Positions 25,603 through 34,125 of a DNA stretch of 64,000 nt are shown here, in pieces (position 1 is the stretch's first letter; each line of letters begins with the position of its first letter). Under the pieces are notes generated by a model. The model did not search any database. It saw only the letters and a list, made by a program, of their open reading frames with translations, and was not told the DNA's origin. Made by a program: the position numbers and the translations under genes. Source of the DNA: Bog-473 sp963756025 (GTDB lineage Bacteria; Actinomycetota; Acidimicrobiia; Acidimicrobiales; RAAP-2); NCBI GenBank assembly GCA_963756025.1, contig CAVWMF010000008.1:62001-126000 (forward strand), in the 5' to 3' direction.

Positions 25603-27360
25603 GTGACGAGGAACAAGCGAGAGTATTTGAGGGTTTCACTCACTGTCGTCCTCGTTGCTTCGCCCCTCCTTTTCCTCGCGTCACGAGCAGATGCGGTACA
25701 ACCTCATCTCATTGCGCCGACAACGTTCTCCATTGTTGCCAGCCCAGGCTCCATCGTGGAATCCCAGCCGTTAGAGGTCACGGTGACCGTGGTGGGGTCG
25801 TCAGGTACTCCCACCGGCACGGTGCAGGTCCAGGCAGCCGACGGCGCGGTTCTCTGCAACATAGAACTCGTCGGTGGGACGGGAATGTGCGCGGCGACTC
25901 CATTTCTTGATGTTCCAGATTCGAACTACGAGATCACCGGCTTCTACGAGGGTGACTCAACCTATGCTGCGGAATCAGGTAGTACGACAGTCTCACTTGC
26001 TCCGGCGACGACTGTCACCTCACTCATCAGCGACTCGTATTCACCTCAGAAGTTCTCTCTGGTGACCTTGCACGCGACAATCGTCGTTGCTGCCCCGGCG
26101 AGCGACTCCACAGATGTCGACGGTTCAGTCGTGTTCACTGACAACGGGCAACCCATCGCACACTGCGACGGCGTCGTGGGGGCCGGAGGCGTTGAGCCTT
26201 ATACCGTCCCCTGCCAGATCAATCCCATTGCCCCTGGAGCGCACGTCTATGCCGCCGAGTATCTCGGCACGAGCCTGTTTCAGCCGTCGGACTCCTCGCC
26301 GATAACCGTGATTTCGGCGGCTATTCCCACAACGGTCACGGGTACGTCGGAAACCGCCTCGCCAGTCCAAGGCCAAAAGCTCTTTCTCGCTGCTGGCGTC
26401 TTCACTGGGACATCAAATGCGGTCGGCGAGGTGTACTTCTCGGTGGGAGGCCTGCCGCTCTGCAACGCTGACGTCAATGCTGGATCGACCGGCTGCTACA
26501 CCACAGCCGAGCCCGTGGGAACCGATATCATCACCGTCTCTTTTTACGATGTCACCGGGGTCTATTCCTCATCGTCTTCGACATTCGTCCTCAACGTAAG
26601 CGCCGGCTCTGCGGCGGGAACGCTGACCTCTGCGGTCGGTATGGCGGCGAATCCCGCGGGGAGCGGCTACTGGATCGTCGATGCCCGAGGTGACGTCGGA
26701 GCATTTGGAGCAGCGGCGAACTATGGCTCGATGACGGGCATACCTCTCAATGCCCCGATTACGCATATCGTCAGCACTCCCGACGGCCAGGGATATTGGC
26801 TGGTGGCTGCCGATGGCGGAACATTCTCGTTCGGAGATGCCCAGTTCTATGGCTCGATGGGTGGCAAACATTTGAATGCCCCTGTCGTGGACATTGCGCC
26901 CACGAAGGACGGGCGTGGCTATTGGCTGGTGGCGTCGGATGGGGGGGTCTTCGCGTTCGGAGATGCCCAATTCTACGGATCCATGGGGGGCACCCGCCTC
27001 AACAAGCCGGTCGTCGGGATCGTCGCCGACAACGCCACGGGAGGCTATTGGGAAGTGGCGACCGACGGCGGGATCTTTTCCTTCAACGCTCCCTTCTACG
27101 GGAGTACGGGCAACATCCACCTCAATGAGCCTGTGAACGGAATGACAAGCACCGCCGACGATGGTGGATACCTGTTCGTGGCATCCGATGGTGGAATCTT
27201 CGCCTACGGCGACGCGGGATTCTTCGGCTCAATGGGTGCAACGAAGCTGGCCGCGCCGATTGTAGGGATGGCATCTGATGCGGCGACGGGCGGATATTGG
27301 TTGGTCGGAGCAGACGGCGGCATATTTACATTCAATGCACTCTTCTTCGGGGCACACTAG
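25603..27360 (+). CDS. Secreted protein with Ig-like domains and VASDGG repeats
   Basis: A 585-residue protein. I prefer GTG 25603, which has GGGAG five bases upstream, over the in-frame ATG at 25591. A signal peptide (RVSLTVVLVASPLLFLASRA) is followed by three Ig-like domains of about 95 residues (the first with SGTPTGTVQVQAADG, the typical Ig3 motif) and then about six propeller-like repeats (GYWLVASDGGVFAFGDAQFY). This is the layout that the inverted gene at 16983-18509 would have if restored, with one Ig-like domain more. Likely at the cell surface; the binding partner is unknown. Confidence 0.87.
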   Translation: MTRNKREYLRVSLTVVLVASPLLFLASRADAVQPHLIAPTTFSIVASPGSIVESQPLEVTVTVVGSSGTPTGTVQVQAADGAVLCNIELVGGTGMCAATPFLDVPDSNYEITGFYEGDSTYAAESGSTTVSLAPATTVTSLISDSYSPQKFSLVTLHATIVVAAPASDSTDVDGSVVFTDNGQPIAHCDGVVGAGGVEPYTVPCQINPIAPGAHVYAAEYLGTSLFQPSDSSPITVISAAIPTTVTGTSETASPVQGQKLFLAAGVFTGTSNAVGEVYFSVGGLPLCNADVNAGSTGCYTTAEPVGTDIITVSFYDVTGVYSSSSSTFVLNVSAGSAAGTLTSAVGMAANPAGSGYWIVDARGDVGAFGAAANYGSMTGIPLNAPITHIVSTPDGQGYWLVAADGGTFSFGDAQFYGSMGGKHLNAPVVDIAPTKDGRGYWLVASDGGVFAFGDAQFYGSMGGTRLNKPVVGIVADNATGGYWEVATDGGIFSFNAPFYGSTGNIHLNEPVNGMTSTADDGGYLFVASDGGIFAYGDAGFFGSMGATKLAAPIVGMASDAATGGYWLVGADGGIFTFNALFFGAH

Positions 27361-27502
27361 ACATCCAGTTCCCTCGCCGCCCACGGCTCTCCGCCGATGC
27401 TCACGTAACCGGCGTACGGGGCGTTAGGTGCGATTGGCAGAGGGGTTGGCAAAATCCTTGGTCTCGTCGGACTTGGAGATTGCGCCGAGCTGATAACACC
27501 GC

Positions 27503-27811
27503 TCAGGTCATTTTGACCAGATCGAGAAGGGATGGAACTTCACCCTGCGGTAGTTTGCTCAGGTCCATTTGCAGGCGTGCCGCTTCCCTCGTAAGTGCCG
27601 CGTCCCCAGATTCTTGACCCCATGCCGCGACCTCATGGACCTGCTTCGTGGCGAAGTGAGACTTGAAAACGTTGCAGGTTTCAGTCAGTGCCTGATTCTG
27701 AGCGCTGTACGTCACCGGCCCTTCCGAGAGCCCCAATCCGACAGCCAGGCCAGCACCGAGGGTCAGGATACCCAGTAGTAGGAAGGGGGCGTGGCGTCTT
27801 CTAGGGCGCAC
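27503..27811 (-). CDS. Small exported or membrane-anchored protein
   Basis: A 102-residue protein with a basic start and one hydrophobic segment (APFLLLGILTLGAGLAVGLG), then an outside helical domain with a lone cysteine. It has the same plan as the protein at 32212-32529, although the sequences differ. The composition is convincing but no family is recognised. Confidence 0.55.
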   Translation of the reverse strand: MRPRRRHAPFLLLGILTLGAGLAVGLGLSEGPVTYSAQNQALTETCNVFKSHFATKQVHEVAAWGQESGDAALTREAARLQMDLSKLPQGEVPSLLDLVKMT

Positions 27812-27889
27812 AAAGGAGACTATGCCAGAAAGGGGTGGCCCGCTTGTGCTGGAGCGTTCCGGCCCTTCCGGCAGTAGGGGGCACCCTTC

Positions 27890-28054
27890 CTATGTGTGGG
27901 GCAGCCAATCCTTCGTGGCAACCGTCAGCTCGTATTCGTAGTCGTCGGCATCCTGAGTGAAACACTCCGAATCCTGTACGAAGTCGTACGTGTCGTCGAC
28001 ATCGACGCCCGGTCCGTATTCATCGTCCTTCACTGCGTGCCATTCGATGCCCAC
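27890..28054 (-). CDS. Very acidic 54-residue protein
   Basis: A short frame from GTG at 28054 with a GAGG-like ribosome site. The protein begins MGIEWHAVKDDEYGPGVDVD and has a long Asp/Glu/Tyr-rich middle before ending in KDWLPHT. Such strongly acidic composition over a complete short frame is unlikely by chance. It could be a small immunity- or inhibitor-like protein, an inference from composition and neighbours only. Its start overlaps the end of the gene at 28020-28322. Confidence 0.45.
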   Translation of the reverse strand: MGIEWHAVKDDEYGPGVDVDDTYDFVQDSECFTQDADDYEYELTVATKDWLPHT

Positions 28055-28322
28055 TGGACCTCATCGTGTCGATCGGTCGACCGGGTCGTGGAGGGCCACA
28101 ATTCGTCGTAATGAGGGCTGAGTCTTCGCCCGGGTCGTAACCCCAGGCGATGTCGAACACTTCAAGAACTTGCCCGTCTTGAAGGCGGACGAGACCCGGC
28201 GTGCCATGGCGAGAGTGCAGAAGGTTGATGAGAGCGGAGTCGTTCGGTGCAGGTGACGTAGGGAAGTCCACTCCGAACCAGCCTAGAGACAAGGGGAATA
28301 ACAAGCCACCGACCCGGCGCAT
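28020..28322 (-). CDS. Hypothetical protein, possibly with a damaged C-terminus
   Basis: About 100 residues from ATG 28322. The middle (LVRLQDGQVLEVFDIAWGYD, then GEDSALITTN) looks like a real small beta-rich domain, but the last 30 residues (rich in Arg and Ser) do not. Either the frame shifts near 28100 or the gene is truncated. No function is assigned. Confidence 0.45.
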   Translation of the reverse strand: MRRVGGLLFPLSLGWFGVDFPTSPAPNDSALINLLHSRHGTPGLVRLQDGQVLEVFDIAWGYDPGEDSALITTNCGPPRPGRPIDTMRSSGHRMARSEGR

Positions 28323-28354
28323 TGAGACACTCAGGCCGATGCAAGAATGAGACG

Positions 28355-28785
28355 GTGAGTGGTCAGTCGGCATTTGACTGGATCGAGTTTCAGCGACGCT
28401 TAGACGTCCATGGCGAACGCATCAGCATATTGATAAATGGGACTTCGTTCAGCTCTGGCGTGAAGCTCACGGATATTCTGGATCGCCCTTGTGGGCCGGT
28501 GATCTTGGCCCCGCCCTTGAGTGGTGGAGTCTGACCGATCAGCTCCCGGACACCGAAATATCCGAATGGGTTCCCGAGGGTTACGCCCCGGCCTTCACCT
28601 GCTCGTGCGGAGATTTTGGCTGCGGCGGGGCATTAGTCAAGATCACATTTGATCGTGGCGTTGTCACGTGGACCGACTTCACGACAGCGAACTACGAGCG
28701 TTTGGTCAACCTCGGTCCGTTCAACTTCAGACGGAAAGCATACGAGGCCGCACTTCGGATGGCCTCGCAGGCACAGGGGAACTGA
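28355..28785 (+). pseudogene. Hypothetical protein with a one-base frameshift
   Basis: The first 45 codons from GTG 28355 (SGQSAFDWIEFQRRLDVHGE) are followed, after a slip near 28485, by a second well-composed frame (WAGDLGPALEWWSLTDQLPD, then FTCSCGDFGCGGALVKITFD) to the stop at 28785. One missing base restores a protein of about 143 residues with a CxCGDFGCG motif that may bind a metal. No family is recognised. Confidence 0.6.
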
Positions 28786-28804
28786 ACCAGGGCTCAGGGG
28801 CGGA

Positions 28805-29173
28805 CTACCGAAGCCCCCGGATGTGGGTTCGGATCTCGTCAGCCAATCCGTCAATAGCCTCTGCAGCGGCTTGCGTAAGAGCGGCCCCGTCGGTAGAGCC
28901 CTAGACGACCCATACCTCTCGATCTTCCTCAGCGACATCCGTTACCCCTGGCACCGAGCGGAGTCTTTCGACAACACGGGTTCTCATGGTGGACTCTAGG
29001 GGTTCTTCACGGACAAACTCGGCGGCCCAGATGTCGACCTGCCATTCATGGTCTGACGCCTTGGCGGCCCCGACGTTGCGGACTTCGGGCTCGTCGGTCT
29101 CTCGAATCCACTCCTCTTCTAGTTCCTCATCAACTTCTTCCCGCGGGAGTTGCCTAATGGGTTCATTCGCCAT
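28805..29173 (-). pseudogene. Acidic protein interrupted by an in-frame amber codon
   Basis: The frame gives 90 residues (PREEVDEELEEEWIRETDEP near the start) to a TAG at 28901-28903, but then continues in the same frame as GSTDGAALTQAAAEAIDGLA and ends at 28805. The downstream part is clearly protein-like, so the original product was 122 residues and the TAG is probably a nonsense change. The stretch is strongly acidic, as in many immunity proteins. Confidence 0.6.
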
Positions 29174-29208
29174 CTCGACACGCTACCGAACGGGCCACGC
29201 CCCCGGCA

Positions 29209-29463
29209 TTATGGGGCGGCCTCATCCGAAGGAGGCCGGGCAAGGTTGTTTCGTTTGGTGAGGTGAATGGCAAGAAGCGCAACCGAGAGGATCGTTGCTG
29301 CCAACGCCGCAAAAAATCCCAGCCACAACCGCGGGAAGATTGCCGAACTCGCTTGAGGATGATCGCTTATACGTATGCCGACCTCCACCATCGTGATCAA
29401 CATTCCCGCGAGCGCCAAGAAGCTAATCGACGCGATCGTTACAAGCGCGACTCTGACCTTCAC
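29209..29463 (-). CDS. Small two-pass membrane protein
   Basis: An 84-residue protein with two hydrophobic helices (VTIASISFLALAGMLITMV and GFFAALAATILSVALLAIHL) and a charged C-terminal tail. No family is recognised. Confidence 0.6.
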   Translation of the reverse strand: MKVRVALVTIASISFLALAGMLITMVEVGIRISDHPQASSAIFPRLWLGFFAALAATILSVALLAIHLTKRNNLARPPSDEAAP

Positions 29464-29714
29464 ATCATCATCCTGCCACTACATCGAAACGAATCGCACT
29501 AGGCCGGGCCGCCATGGACCTAAGCTAGGTCTCCTATGTCGACGTACGGAAATGGATCTTCCCCATCCCGCTCTCGGGCTGAAATGAGGGTGCAGCCGCA
29601 GCAAGCTCGTGGAGCGCCGCCAGGTCTGTTTTCAGCACTGAATGAGCTTAGTGTTCGTCCCACCCTCCCGGCATGGAAGCACCCTTGCACCCACCAACTC
29701 GCTACGGTGGGACC

Positions 29715-30098
29715 ATGCCACCTGAGAAGTTGGAATCCAACGGATGGAACGAACTTCTGACTCAGCAACAGATCATTTGTGCCCGCATTGGTGTAGACGT
29801 TTTTGAGTCTCCCGAGGACCTAAAAGTCGGTGTCGATCCACAGGTTCGAGAAGGCGTTATGCCACTCAACGGACTACGACATTTGCCCGAAGAAGGCACG
29901 ACCGGATGGTTCATTTGGGCTGGCGAAGTCTTGCCATCTGATCCGGAGTTCTTTCAACCCCTTCATGTCCAACATCTCCTCGATTGGTGTCCTGATGTGC
30001 TTCCCTATCTTGGATTGCCTCCAGGCTGGAGATTCCTGATTGCCGCCGATCGTGAGGACGTGTGGTTCGACCAAGCATTGCTTCACGCCGAGCCGTAG
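29715..30098 (+). CDS. Imm33-like (DUF2185-like) protein
   Basis: A 127-residue cytoplasmic protein. From recall of the family, the order GVDVFESPEDLKVGVDP, LPEEGTTGWFIWAGE, PLHVQHLLDWCPDVLPYLGL and PPGWRFLIAADREDVWFD matches Imm33-domain proteins, which often sit beside polymorphic toxins but are also common as orphans. I took ATG 29715 (MPPEKLESNG) because the family does not need the 14 residues from the earlier ATG at 29673. No partner toxin is visible, so it may be an orphan immunity gene. A profile search would settle the family. Confidence 0.7.
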   Translation: MPPEKLESNGWNELLTQQQIICARIGVDVFESPEDLKVGVDPQVREGVMPLNGLRHLPEEGTTGWFIWAGEVLPSDPEFFQPLHVQHLLDWCPDVLPYLGLPPGWRFLIAADREDVWFDQALLHAEP

Positions 30099-30201
30099 GC
30101 ACCCGAAACCGGCGTTCGGGGACCATGACGCTCAACCGAGCGGGACAACAGGACGAATCGGCAAAAGAAACCCAATCCACATCTTGCCTGGTGATGCCAT
30201 C

Positions 30202-30426
30202 ATGTTGGGTGTGGAGCAGGATGATCTCACGCACGATCGGGAACGGTTTGCTTCTGATCTTTCCCTCGTGGGCGGTTTGCTGCCGGATTACGCTCCTCCA
30301 CCCGAGCAGCTTCGTGGCTACCTCTTCGTAGATGACATTGACGTGATCGACAGGGCGGTCCACGTACTGCTGCCGACATGCATCCGGGAGTGGGCCATGT
30401 CGTCGGCAAAGGCGCACCGGCTGTGA
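30202..30426 (+). CDS. Hypothetical acidic protein or fragment
   Basis: About 74 codons beginning MLGVEQDDLTHDRERFASDL and continuing with VGGLLPDYAPPPEQLRGYLF and VDDIDVIDRAVHVLLP. The composition is protein-like, but the frame is open upstream into the previous gene, so the start is uncertain and the gene may be truncated at its 5' end. Confidence 0.35.
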   Translation: MLGVEQDDLTHDRERFASDLSLVGGLLPDYAPPPEQLRGYLFVDDIDVIDRAVHVLLPTCIREWAMSSAKAHRL

Positions 30427-30468
30427 TGGAGTGAACGAGCGGACTGGTGTGAAGCATTGCCTCCGGTC

Positions 30469-30759
30469 ATGACGTGGCCCATCGAGGCGAGCAGTGCCCA
30501 AGGAATCGACGGAAACTTCCTCCTCATGCGGGTCTACCGCAGGATGCCGGTCGGGTGGGACGATTTGCGGAGTCGACTGCTCGGAACCGGCGAGCTTGGG
30601 TGGCTGCTCTGGTGGATTGAACAGATGACAAACAACGCGGCGTGGCTCAAACGGATCGCGAACTGGCCATTGATCAGGTACGACTACCTACCGGGTTGTC
30701 TCCAATCTGCGGTTGAGTTGGTGGGGAACGAGGACGCACGTTGCCTACTTCTGGGATAG
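30469..30759 (+). CDS. Hypothetical protein
   Basis: 96 residues from ATG 30469, with RRMPVGWDDLRSRLLGTGEL, the aromatic stretch GWLLWWIEQMTN and LIRYDYLPGCLQSAVELVGN. It looks real but is not recognised. The end is close to the IS3 element, and a truncated C-terminus is possible. Confidence 0.45.
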   Translation: MTWPIEASSAQGIDGNFLLMRVYRRMPVGWDDLRSRLLGTGELGWLLWWIEQMTNNAAWLKRIANWPLIRYDYLPGCLQSAVELVGNEDARCLLLG

Positions 30760-30815
30760 TTCACCCAAGCGAACCCTTTACTTACGCACCGTGTGCCGGG
30801 CCCTCCCATCTTCTT

Positions 30816-30826
30816 GGCGTTATACA
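30816..30826 (+). repeat. Possible solitary end of a twin-recombinase element
   Basis: GGCGTTATACA matches the right end of the twin-recombinase elements (CGGCGTTATACAGG...) over 11 bases and then diverges (TGAGGCACC). It may be a relic end or chance. Confidence 0.25.
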
Positions 30827-30937
30827 TGAGGCACCCCCTCATCTCCTCAATCGCGAAGCCGTTTCGGGGAAGAACTTTCGAATGGGCTTCCACCGGTTTG
30901 ACGGACATCCACCATCAGGGGCACGGCCCCAGAAAGG

Positions 30938-31255
30938 ATGTCCAAAATGGAGACCATGGAGAGGAAGAAGCCCCGTCCCCGTCGGTCGTTCACACCGGAG
31001 TTCAAGGCTGAGATCGTCGAGCTGTGCCAGCGCGGTGATCGCAGCATCGGCCAGGTGGCCAAAGACTTCGATCTGACCGAGACCAACGTGCGGACCTGGG
31101 TCAAGCAAGCCGAGATCGACCAGGGCGAGCGGCCCGGTCTGACGACCGAGGAGCGCGACGAGCTCACCAAGCTGCGCTGGGAGAACCGCTCCCTGCGCGA
31201 AGACGTAGAGATCCTCAAGCGAGCCACAGCTTTCTTCGCGAAGGAGACCCGGTGA
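30938..31255 (+). CDS. IS3-family transposase OrfA
   Basis: 105 residues: an N-terminal helix-turn-helix (RSFTPEFKAEIVELCQRGDR, then IGQVAKDFDLTETNVRTWVK) and a C-terminal leucine-zipper helix (EERDELTKLRWENRSLREDV). Its stop overlaps the GTG of OrfB (GTGA). An upstream ATG at 30938 with GGATGTCC-type context is used; an internal ATG is a few codons later. Confidence 0.9.
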   Translation: MSKMETMERKKPRPRRSFTPEFKAEIVELCQRGDRSIGQVAKDFDLTETNVRTWVKQAEIDQGERPGLTTEERDELTKLRWENRSLREDVEILKRATAFFAKETR

Positions 31256-32139
31256 AGATTGACCCCTTCATCGAGGCGGAGAAAGTCGCAGGTCACAATG
31301 TCGACAGGGCGTGTGATCTGCTCAAGGTCTCCAAGTCCGCCTACTACGAGCGCCGCAAGGGCGTCCCCTCGGCCCGCCAGGTCAGCGATGCCGAACTGTT
31401 GAAGACGATCAGGGCCATCCACGCCGAGTCCAAGGGCACCTATGGCGCGCCGCGCATCCACAAAGAGCTGCTCCATCGCCACGTGGCCTGCGGGAAGCGC
31501 AAGGTGACCAGGCTGATGCGCCAAGCCGGTCTTGCGGGCAGGTGCAAGAAGCGCTGGCGCAAGACCACGACCCCCGACCCAGCGGCCGAGCGAGCCCGCG
31601 ATCTCATCCAGCGCCACTTCGGGCCGTGCGAGGAATTCGACCGGCGCTACGTCGGCGACATCACCTACATCGCCACCTGGGAGGGCTGGTCCTACCTTGC
31701 GACAGTCATCGACCTGGCTTCTCGTCGGGTGGTGGGTTGGGCCCTGGCTGACCACATGCGCACCGAGTTGGTCGAAGACGCCCTCAAGATGGCCTTCACC
31801 CAGCGCGCACCCGAGGAGGGCGTCATCTTCCACTCGGACAGGGGGTGTCAATATACGAGCACTGACTTCGCAGAGTTGGCTCGAGAGAACGGCGTCGTGC
31901 TCTCGGTCAGCCGCAAGGGAGAATGTTGGGATAACGCGGTGGCCGAATCGTTTTTCGCCACCATCAAACGTGAACTGATCGACACCCGCGCATGGCCTAC
32001 GCGAGAAGGACTTCGAGGCGCCGTCTTCGAGTACATCGAGGGCTGGTACAACACGCGCCGGCTGCACTCGACACTTGGCTATCTCAGTCCCGCTCAGTAC
32101 GAAGCTATCCACCACAGCGCCGACACTCTGGCGGCATAA
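31252..32139 (+). CDS. IS3-family transposase OrfB (DDE integrase domain)
   Basis: 295 residues from GTG. An HTH_21-like region (KGTYGAPRIHKELLHRHVAC) leads into the rve core: first Asp in YVGDITYIATWEGWSY, second in FHSDRGCQYTSTDF, Glu in NAVAESFFATIKREL. The C-terminal YNTRRLHSTLGYLSPAQYE motif is complete. All catalytic residues are intact. It may be expressed by coupling with, or frameshifting from, OrfA. Confidence 0.93.
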   Translation: MKIDPFIEAEKVAGHNVDRACDLLKVSKSAYYERRKGVPSARQVSDAELLKTIRAIHAESKGTYGAPRIHKELLHRHVACGKRKVTRLMRQAGLAGRCKKRWRKTTTPDPAAERARDLIQRHFGPCEEFDRRYVGDITYIATWEGWSYLATVIDLASRRVVGWALADHMRTELVEDALKMAFTQRAPEEGVIFHSDRGCQYTSTDFAELARENGVVLSVSRKGECWDNAVAESFFATIKRELIDTRAWPTREGLRGAVFEYIEGWYNTRRLHSTLGYLSPAQYEAIHHSADTLAA

Positions 32140-32211
32140 TCAACCCAAGCAACCCGTCCGTCAAAGCGGATCAAGTCCAGAACTTTGGAAAAATCGCCCG
32201 GCCCGCTCACT

Positions 32212-32529
32212 TCAATGCCCGTCGCTGCCCTCGCACTTGGCAATGAGTGCTTTCGCTTCGTTAATGGCGGGCGCAAGATGTTTGGCCGTTGCAACTATTC
32301 GGCGCAAACCGGTCGCCACGCATTCTTCTTCCTTAGAGGACACCCTCACGTATAAGCAGCCGGAGCCGTTTTCAAGGTGCAAGTCCGTGCAATGGGTAGC
32401 GGTGTAGCCAGTGGCTGATGTTGGACTCACCGTTCCTGGTCCTTGAGCGACCGCCAGTGCCGCCGCTCCCAGGGCCAAGATGGTGAGAACCAGCAGCAGC
32501 AGGTATGGGATCAAGGTCCGACGAGGCAC
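32212..32529 (-). CDS. Small exported or membrane-anchored protein
   Basis: 105 residues with one N-terminal hydrophobic segment (LIPYLLLLVLTILALGAAAL) and an outside domain with four cysteines (in HCTDL, GCLYVRV, EECVATG and IAKCEG) that could form disulphides. The plan resembles the gene at 27503-27811. Function is unknown. Confidence 0.6.
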   Translation of the reverse strand: MPRRTLIPYLLLLVLTILALGAAALAVAQGPGTVSPTSATGYTATHCTDLHLENGSGCLYVRVSSKEEECVATGLRRIVATAKHLAPAINEAKALIAKCEGSDGH

Positions 32530-32686
32530 CTAGCCACGATACGCCAGCGAATGTGCGGGTTGTTCAATTGCTGATCAGGGGGCAGGCGCTAGGTAGGACC
32601 GTCACCGACCCGGTGATAGTCGGTCGCAACTACGATGCCTCCCATGTCACACATGGAACGCTCCGAGGCCAGAGCCAGTCAGAGCG

Positions 32687-32872
32687 ATGGATTTGGAAGA
32701 CCTCGCTAAGCGATTTGTCGCTACTGAGATCCCGTATGTCCACTATGAGTCTTCTGCCTTCGTTCCGGATGAGTGTCTCATTGCCAAAGCCTTAATCGTC
32801 ATTTATGAGGCGCTTCACGGCGGAGACGAAGATCTAAGGGACCAAATCTCTCGGGTGCTCGGCCTCACCTAG
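32687..32872 (+). CDS. Hypothetical 61-residue protein
   Basis: A short acidic protein (MDLEDLAKRFVATEIPYVHY; ALHGGDEDLRDQISRVLGLT) with believable helical composition. No family is recognised; its short length leaves some doubt. Confidence 0.45.
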   Translation: MDLEDLAKRFVATEIPYVHYESSAFVPDECLIAKALIVIYEALHGGDEDLRDQISRVLGLT

Positions 32873-33032
32873 CAACAGTCGGCGTTCCGGCGACGGGTAC
32901 ACCGTGAGGCAGCTCAGTCGGAGCGGGCCTCCTCGTCGAAACCATCGTATTCATCGCCTGGATGATCGCTGGAATTTCCCCAATGGTGTCAACGTGGCAT
33001 CTCGGCCTAGGTTGGCAGTCCGAATAAGTCAC

Positions 33033-33257
33033 TCAGCGGCGCCGTCGGGTGCGAAATCCCCACCGGCTCAGTCTGCGGTCCGAGGACAGGTTCACTATCC
33101 AAGTAGACGTGAAGTCCGGGTCGACAACAATCTCCCCAGTGGATCTCAGGCGGTACTCGCCGGGCCTAGCTTCCTCGAACGTTCTGACATCGGGTGGCAG
33201 GTCGTAGTGCCCGCCGCTTGTGAGACGCAGCCGAACATATGTGGGTTCGATACTCAT
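33033..33257 (-). CDS. Hypothetical small protein, third gene of a leftward trio
   Basis: 74 residues (MSIEPTYVRLRLTSGGHYDL; PGEYRLRSTGEIVVDPDF). It starts in a TAATG overlap with the stop of the upstream gene, so the two are coupled. The last 10 residues are almost all Arg, which suggests a frameshift or truncation near the end. Confidence 0.5.
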   Translation of the reverse strand: MSIEPTYVRLRLTSGGHYDLPPDVRTFEEARPGEYRLRSTGEIVVDPDFTSTWIVNLSSDRRLSRWGFRTRRRR

Positions 33258-33868
33258 TACCGCCCCACCACCTGGCGCTGCTCGGCAACGCTTCCATCTT
33301 GGCGCGTTGACGTGGTGCCGATGAGGACAGTCTTTCCTACGAGCGAGCGGGCTCGAGACTGGTTGAGAAGTGGCTCACCCTCCGCACCGAACTCCACCAA
33401 ATCGAAGACCCGGTCCGTAGTGGTCGTCACCCTGTCCCCGTCTCCGAAACCTGGATGGTCGATTCCGCCCTCCTCAACAATGCAGTCCAACTGGTCTTCG
33501 GATCTGGCGATTACGGAGACCCAGATGGTGCTCGAATCCCAAAGATCGCCGCCTTCATCGTCCTCAATAACCAGAGCACGAACCTTGATCCACCACCCCG
33601 GCCCAATGGCATCTAGTGCCGCACGTGATGGGAGCCACCATGTGGGGAAGCTCTCCACAATCGTGTCGGCATTGATGAGGGCCACGACGGGCCGGTCCAG
33701 CTTCACTGGCCAAGTGTTCCACCGATCCGGTATGAGATAGGAGGCAGCTATCCCCTCCGGGCTCGTGCCGTTCGTCTGACCGACGCGATCGCCCCGCCGA
33801 CAATCAGAAATGCCCCTAAGGCCACCACCCCAAAACCAACGTGCAGCCCTGAGGTTGCATTCTGACAA
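33257..33868 (-). CDS. Hypothetical protein, second gene of a leftward trio
   Basis: The convincing part begins near IPDRWNTWPVKLDRPVVALI and continues with SFPTWWLPSRAALDAIGPGW, WVSVIARSEDQLDCIVEEGG and DGDRVTTTTDRVFDLVEFG, a pattern loosely like DUF2314-type small proteins. The first 45 residues (from ATG 33868) overlap the upstream membrane-protein gene in another frame and are unlikely to be real, so the true start is probably a non-ATG codon near 33745, after GGAGG. Confidence 0.5.
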   Translation of the reverse strand: MSECNLRAARWFWGGGLRGISDCRRGDRVGQTNGTSPEGIAASYLIPDRWNTWPVKLDRPVVALINADTIVESFPTWWLPSRAALDAIGPGWWIKVRALVIEDDEGGDLWDSSTIWVSVIARSEDQLDCIVEEGGIDHPGFGDGDRVTTTTDRVFDLVEFGAEGEPLLNQSRARSLVGKTVLIGTTSTRQDGSVAEQRQVVGR

Positions 33869-33987
33869 CTCTTGATCTCAGCGAGATTCTCCGAACCGCA
33901 ATAAGTTGCGGTACTCACGAACACGAAGAAGACGATCAACCCTGCCCCCATCGCTATCACGCCGGTCCAGATCAGCGTGCGAACCAT
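33748..33987 (-). CDS. Small two-pass membrane protein, first gene of a leftward trio
   Basis: 79 residues with helices LIWTGVIAMGAGLIVFFVFV and VGFGVVALGAFLIVGGAIAS separated by a loop with two cysteines (TYCGSE, IKSCQN). A typical small exporter- or sensor-like topology, but no family is recognised. The GGAGG near its stop may serve the next gene. Confidence 0.6.
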   Translation of the reverse strand: MVRTLIWTGVIAMGAGLIVFFVFVSTATYCGSENLAEIKSCQNATSGLHVGFGVVALGAFLIVGGAIASVRRTARARRG

Positions 33988-34125
33988 GGATCAAGAATAG
34001 CCTCGGGAGTGGCATAGCTCAAAGGAATCGCCCCAACGAGAAGTGGCCAGCGGACCCAACGCCGACCCGGACGAATGGAAAGCACCCTCCAAACCTGCTC
34101 GATATCGGACGCGCTGGATGATCAA

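Larger units (their letters stand above)
30893..32169 (+). mobile_element. IS3-family insertion sequence, copy with GTGA-coupled orfA and orfB
   Basis: About 1.28 kb between inverted ends CCGGTTTGACGGAC (30893-30906) and GTCCGTCAAAGCGG (32156-32169), which match at 13 of 14 positions. It contains an OrfA and an OrfB that belong to a different IS3 subgroup from the element at 20067. No obvious target duplication is seen. Confidence 0.82.

Noticed and set aside
29911..30501. A 196-residue leftward protein
   Set aside because: Its composition (Arg, His, Pro) is that of a shadow and it lies opposite the Imm33-like gene.
32904..33740. A 278-residue rightward protein
   Set aside because: It lies opposite a coupled leftward trio with better composition and is rich in Ser, Arg and Pro as shadow frames are.
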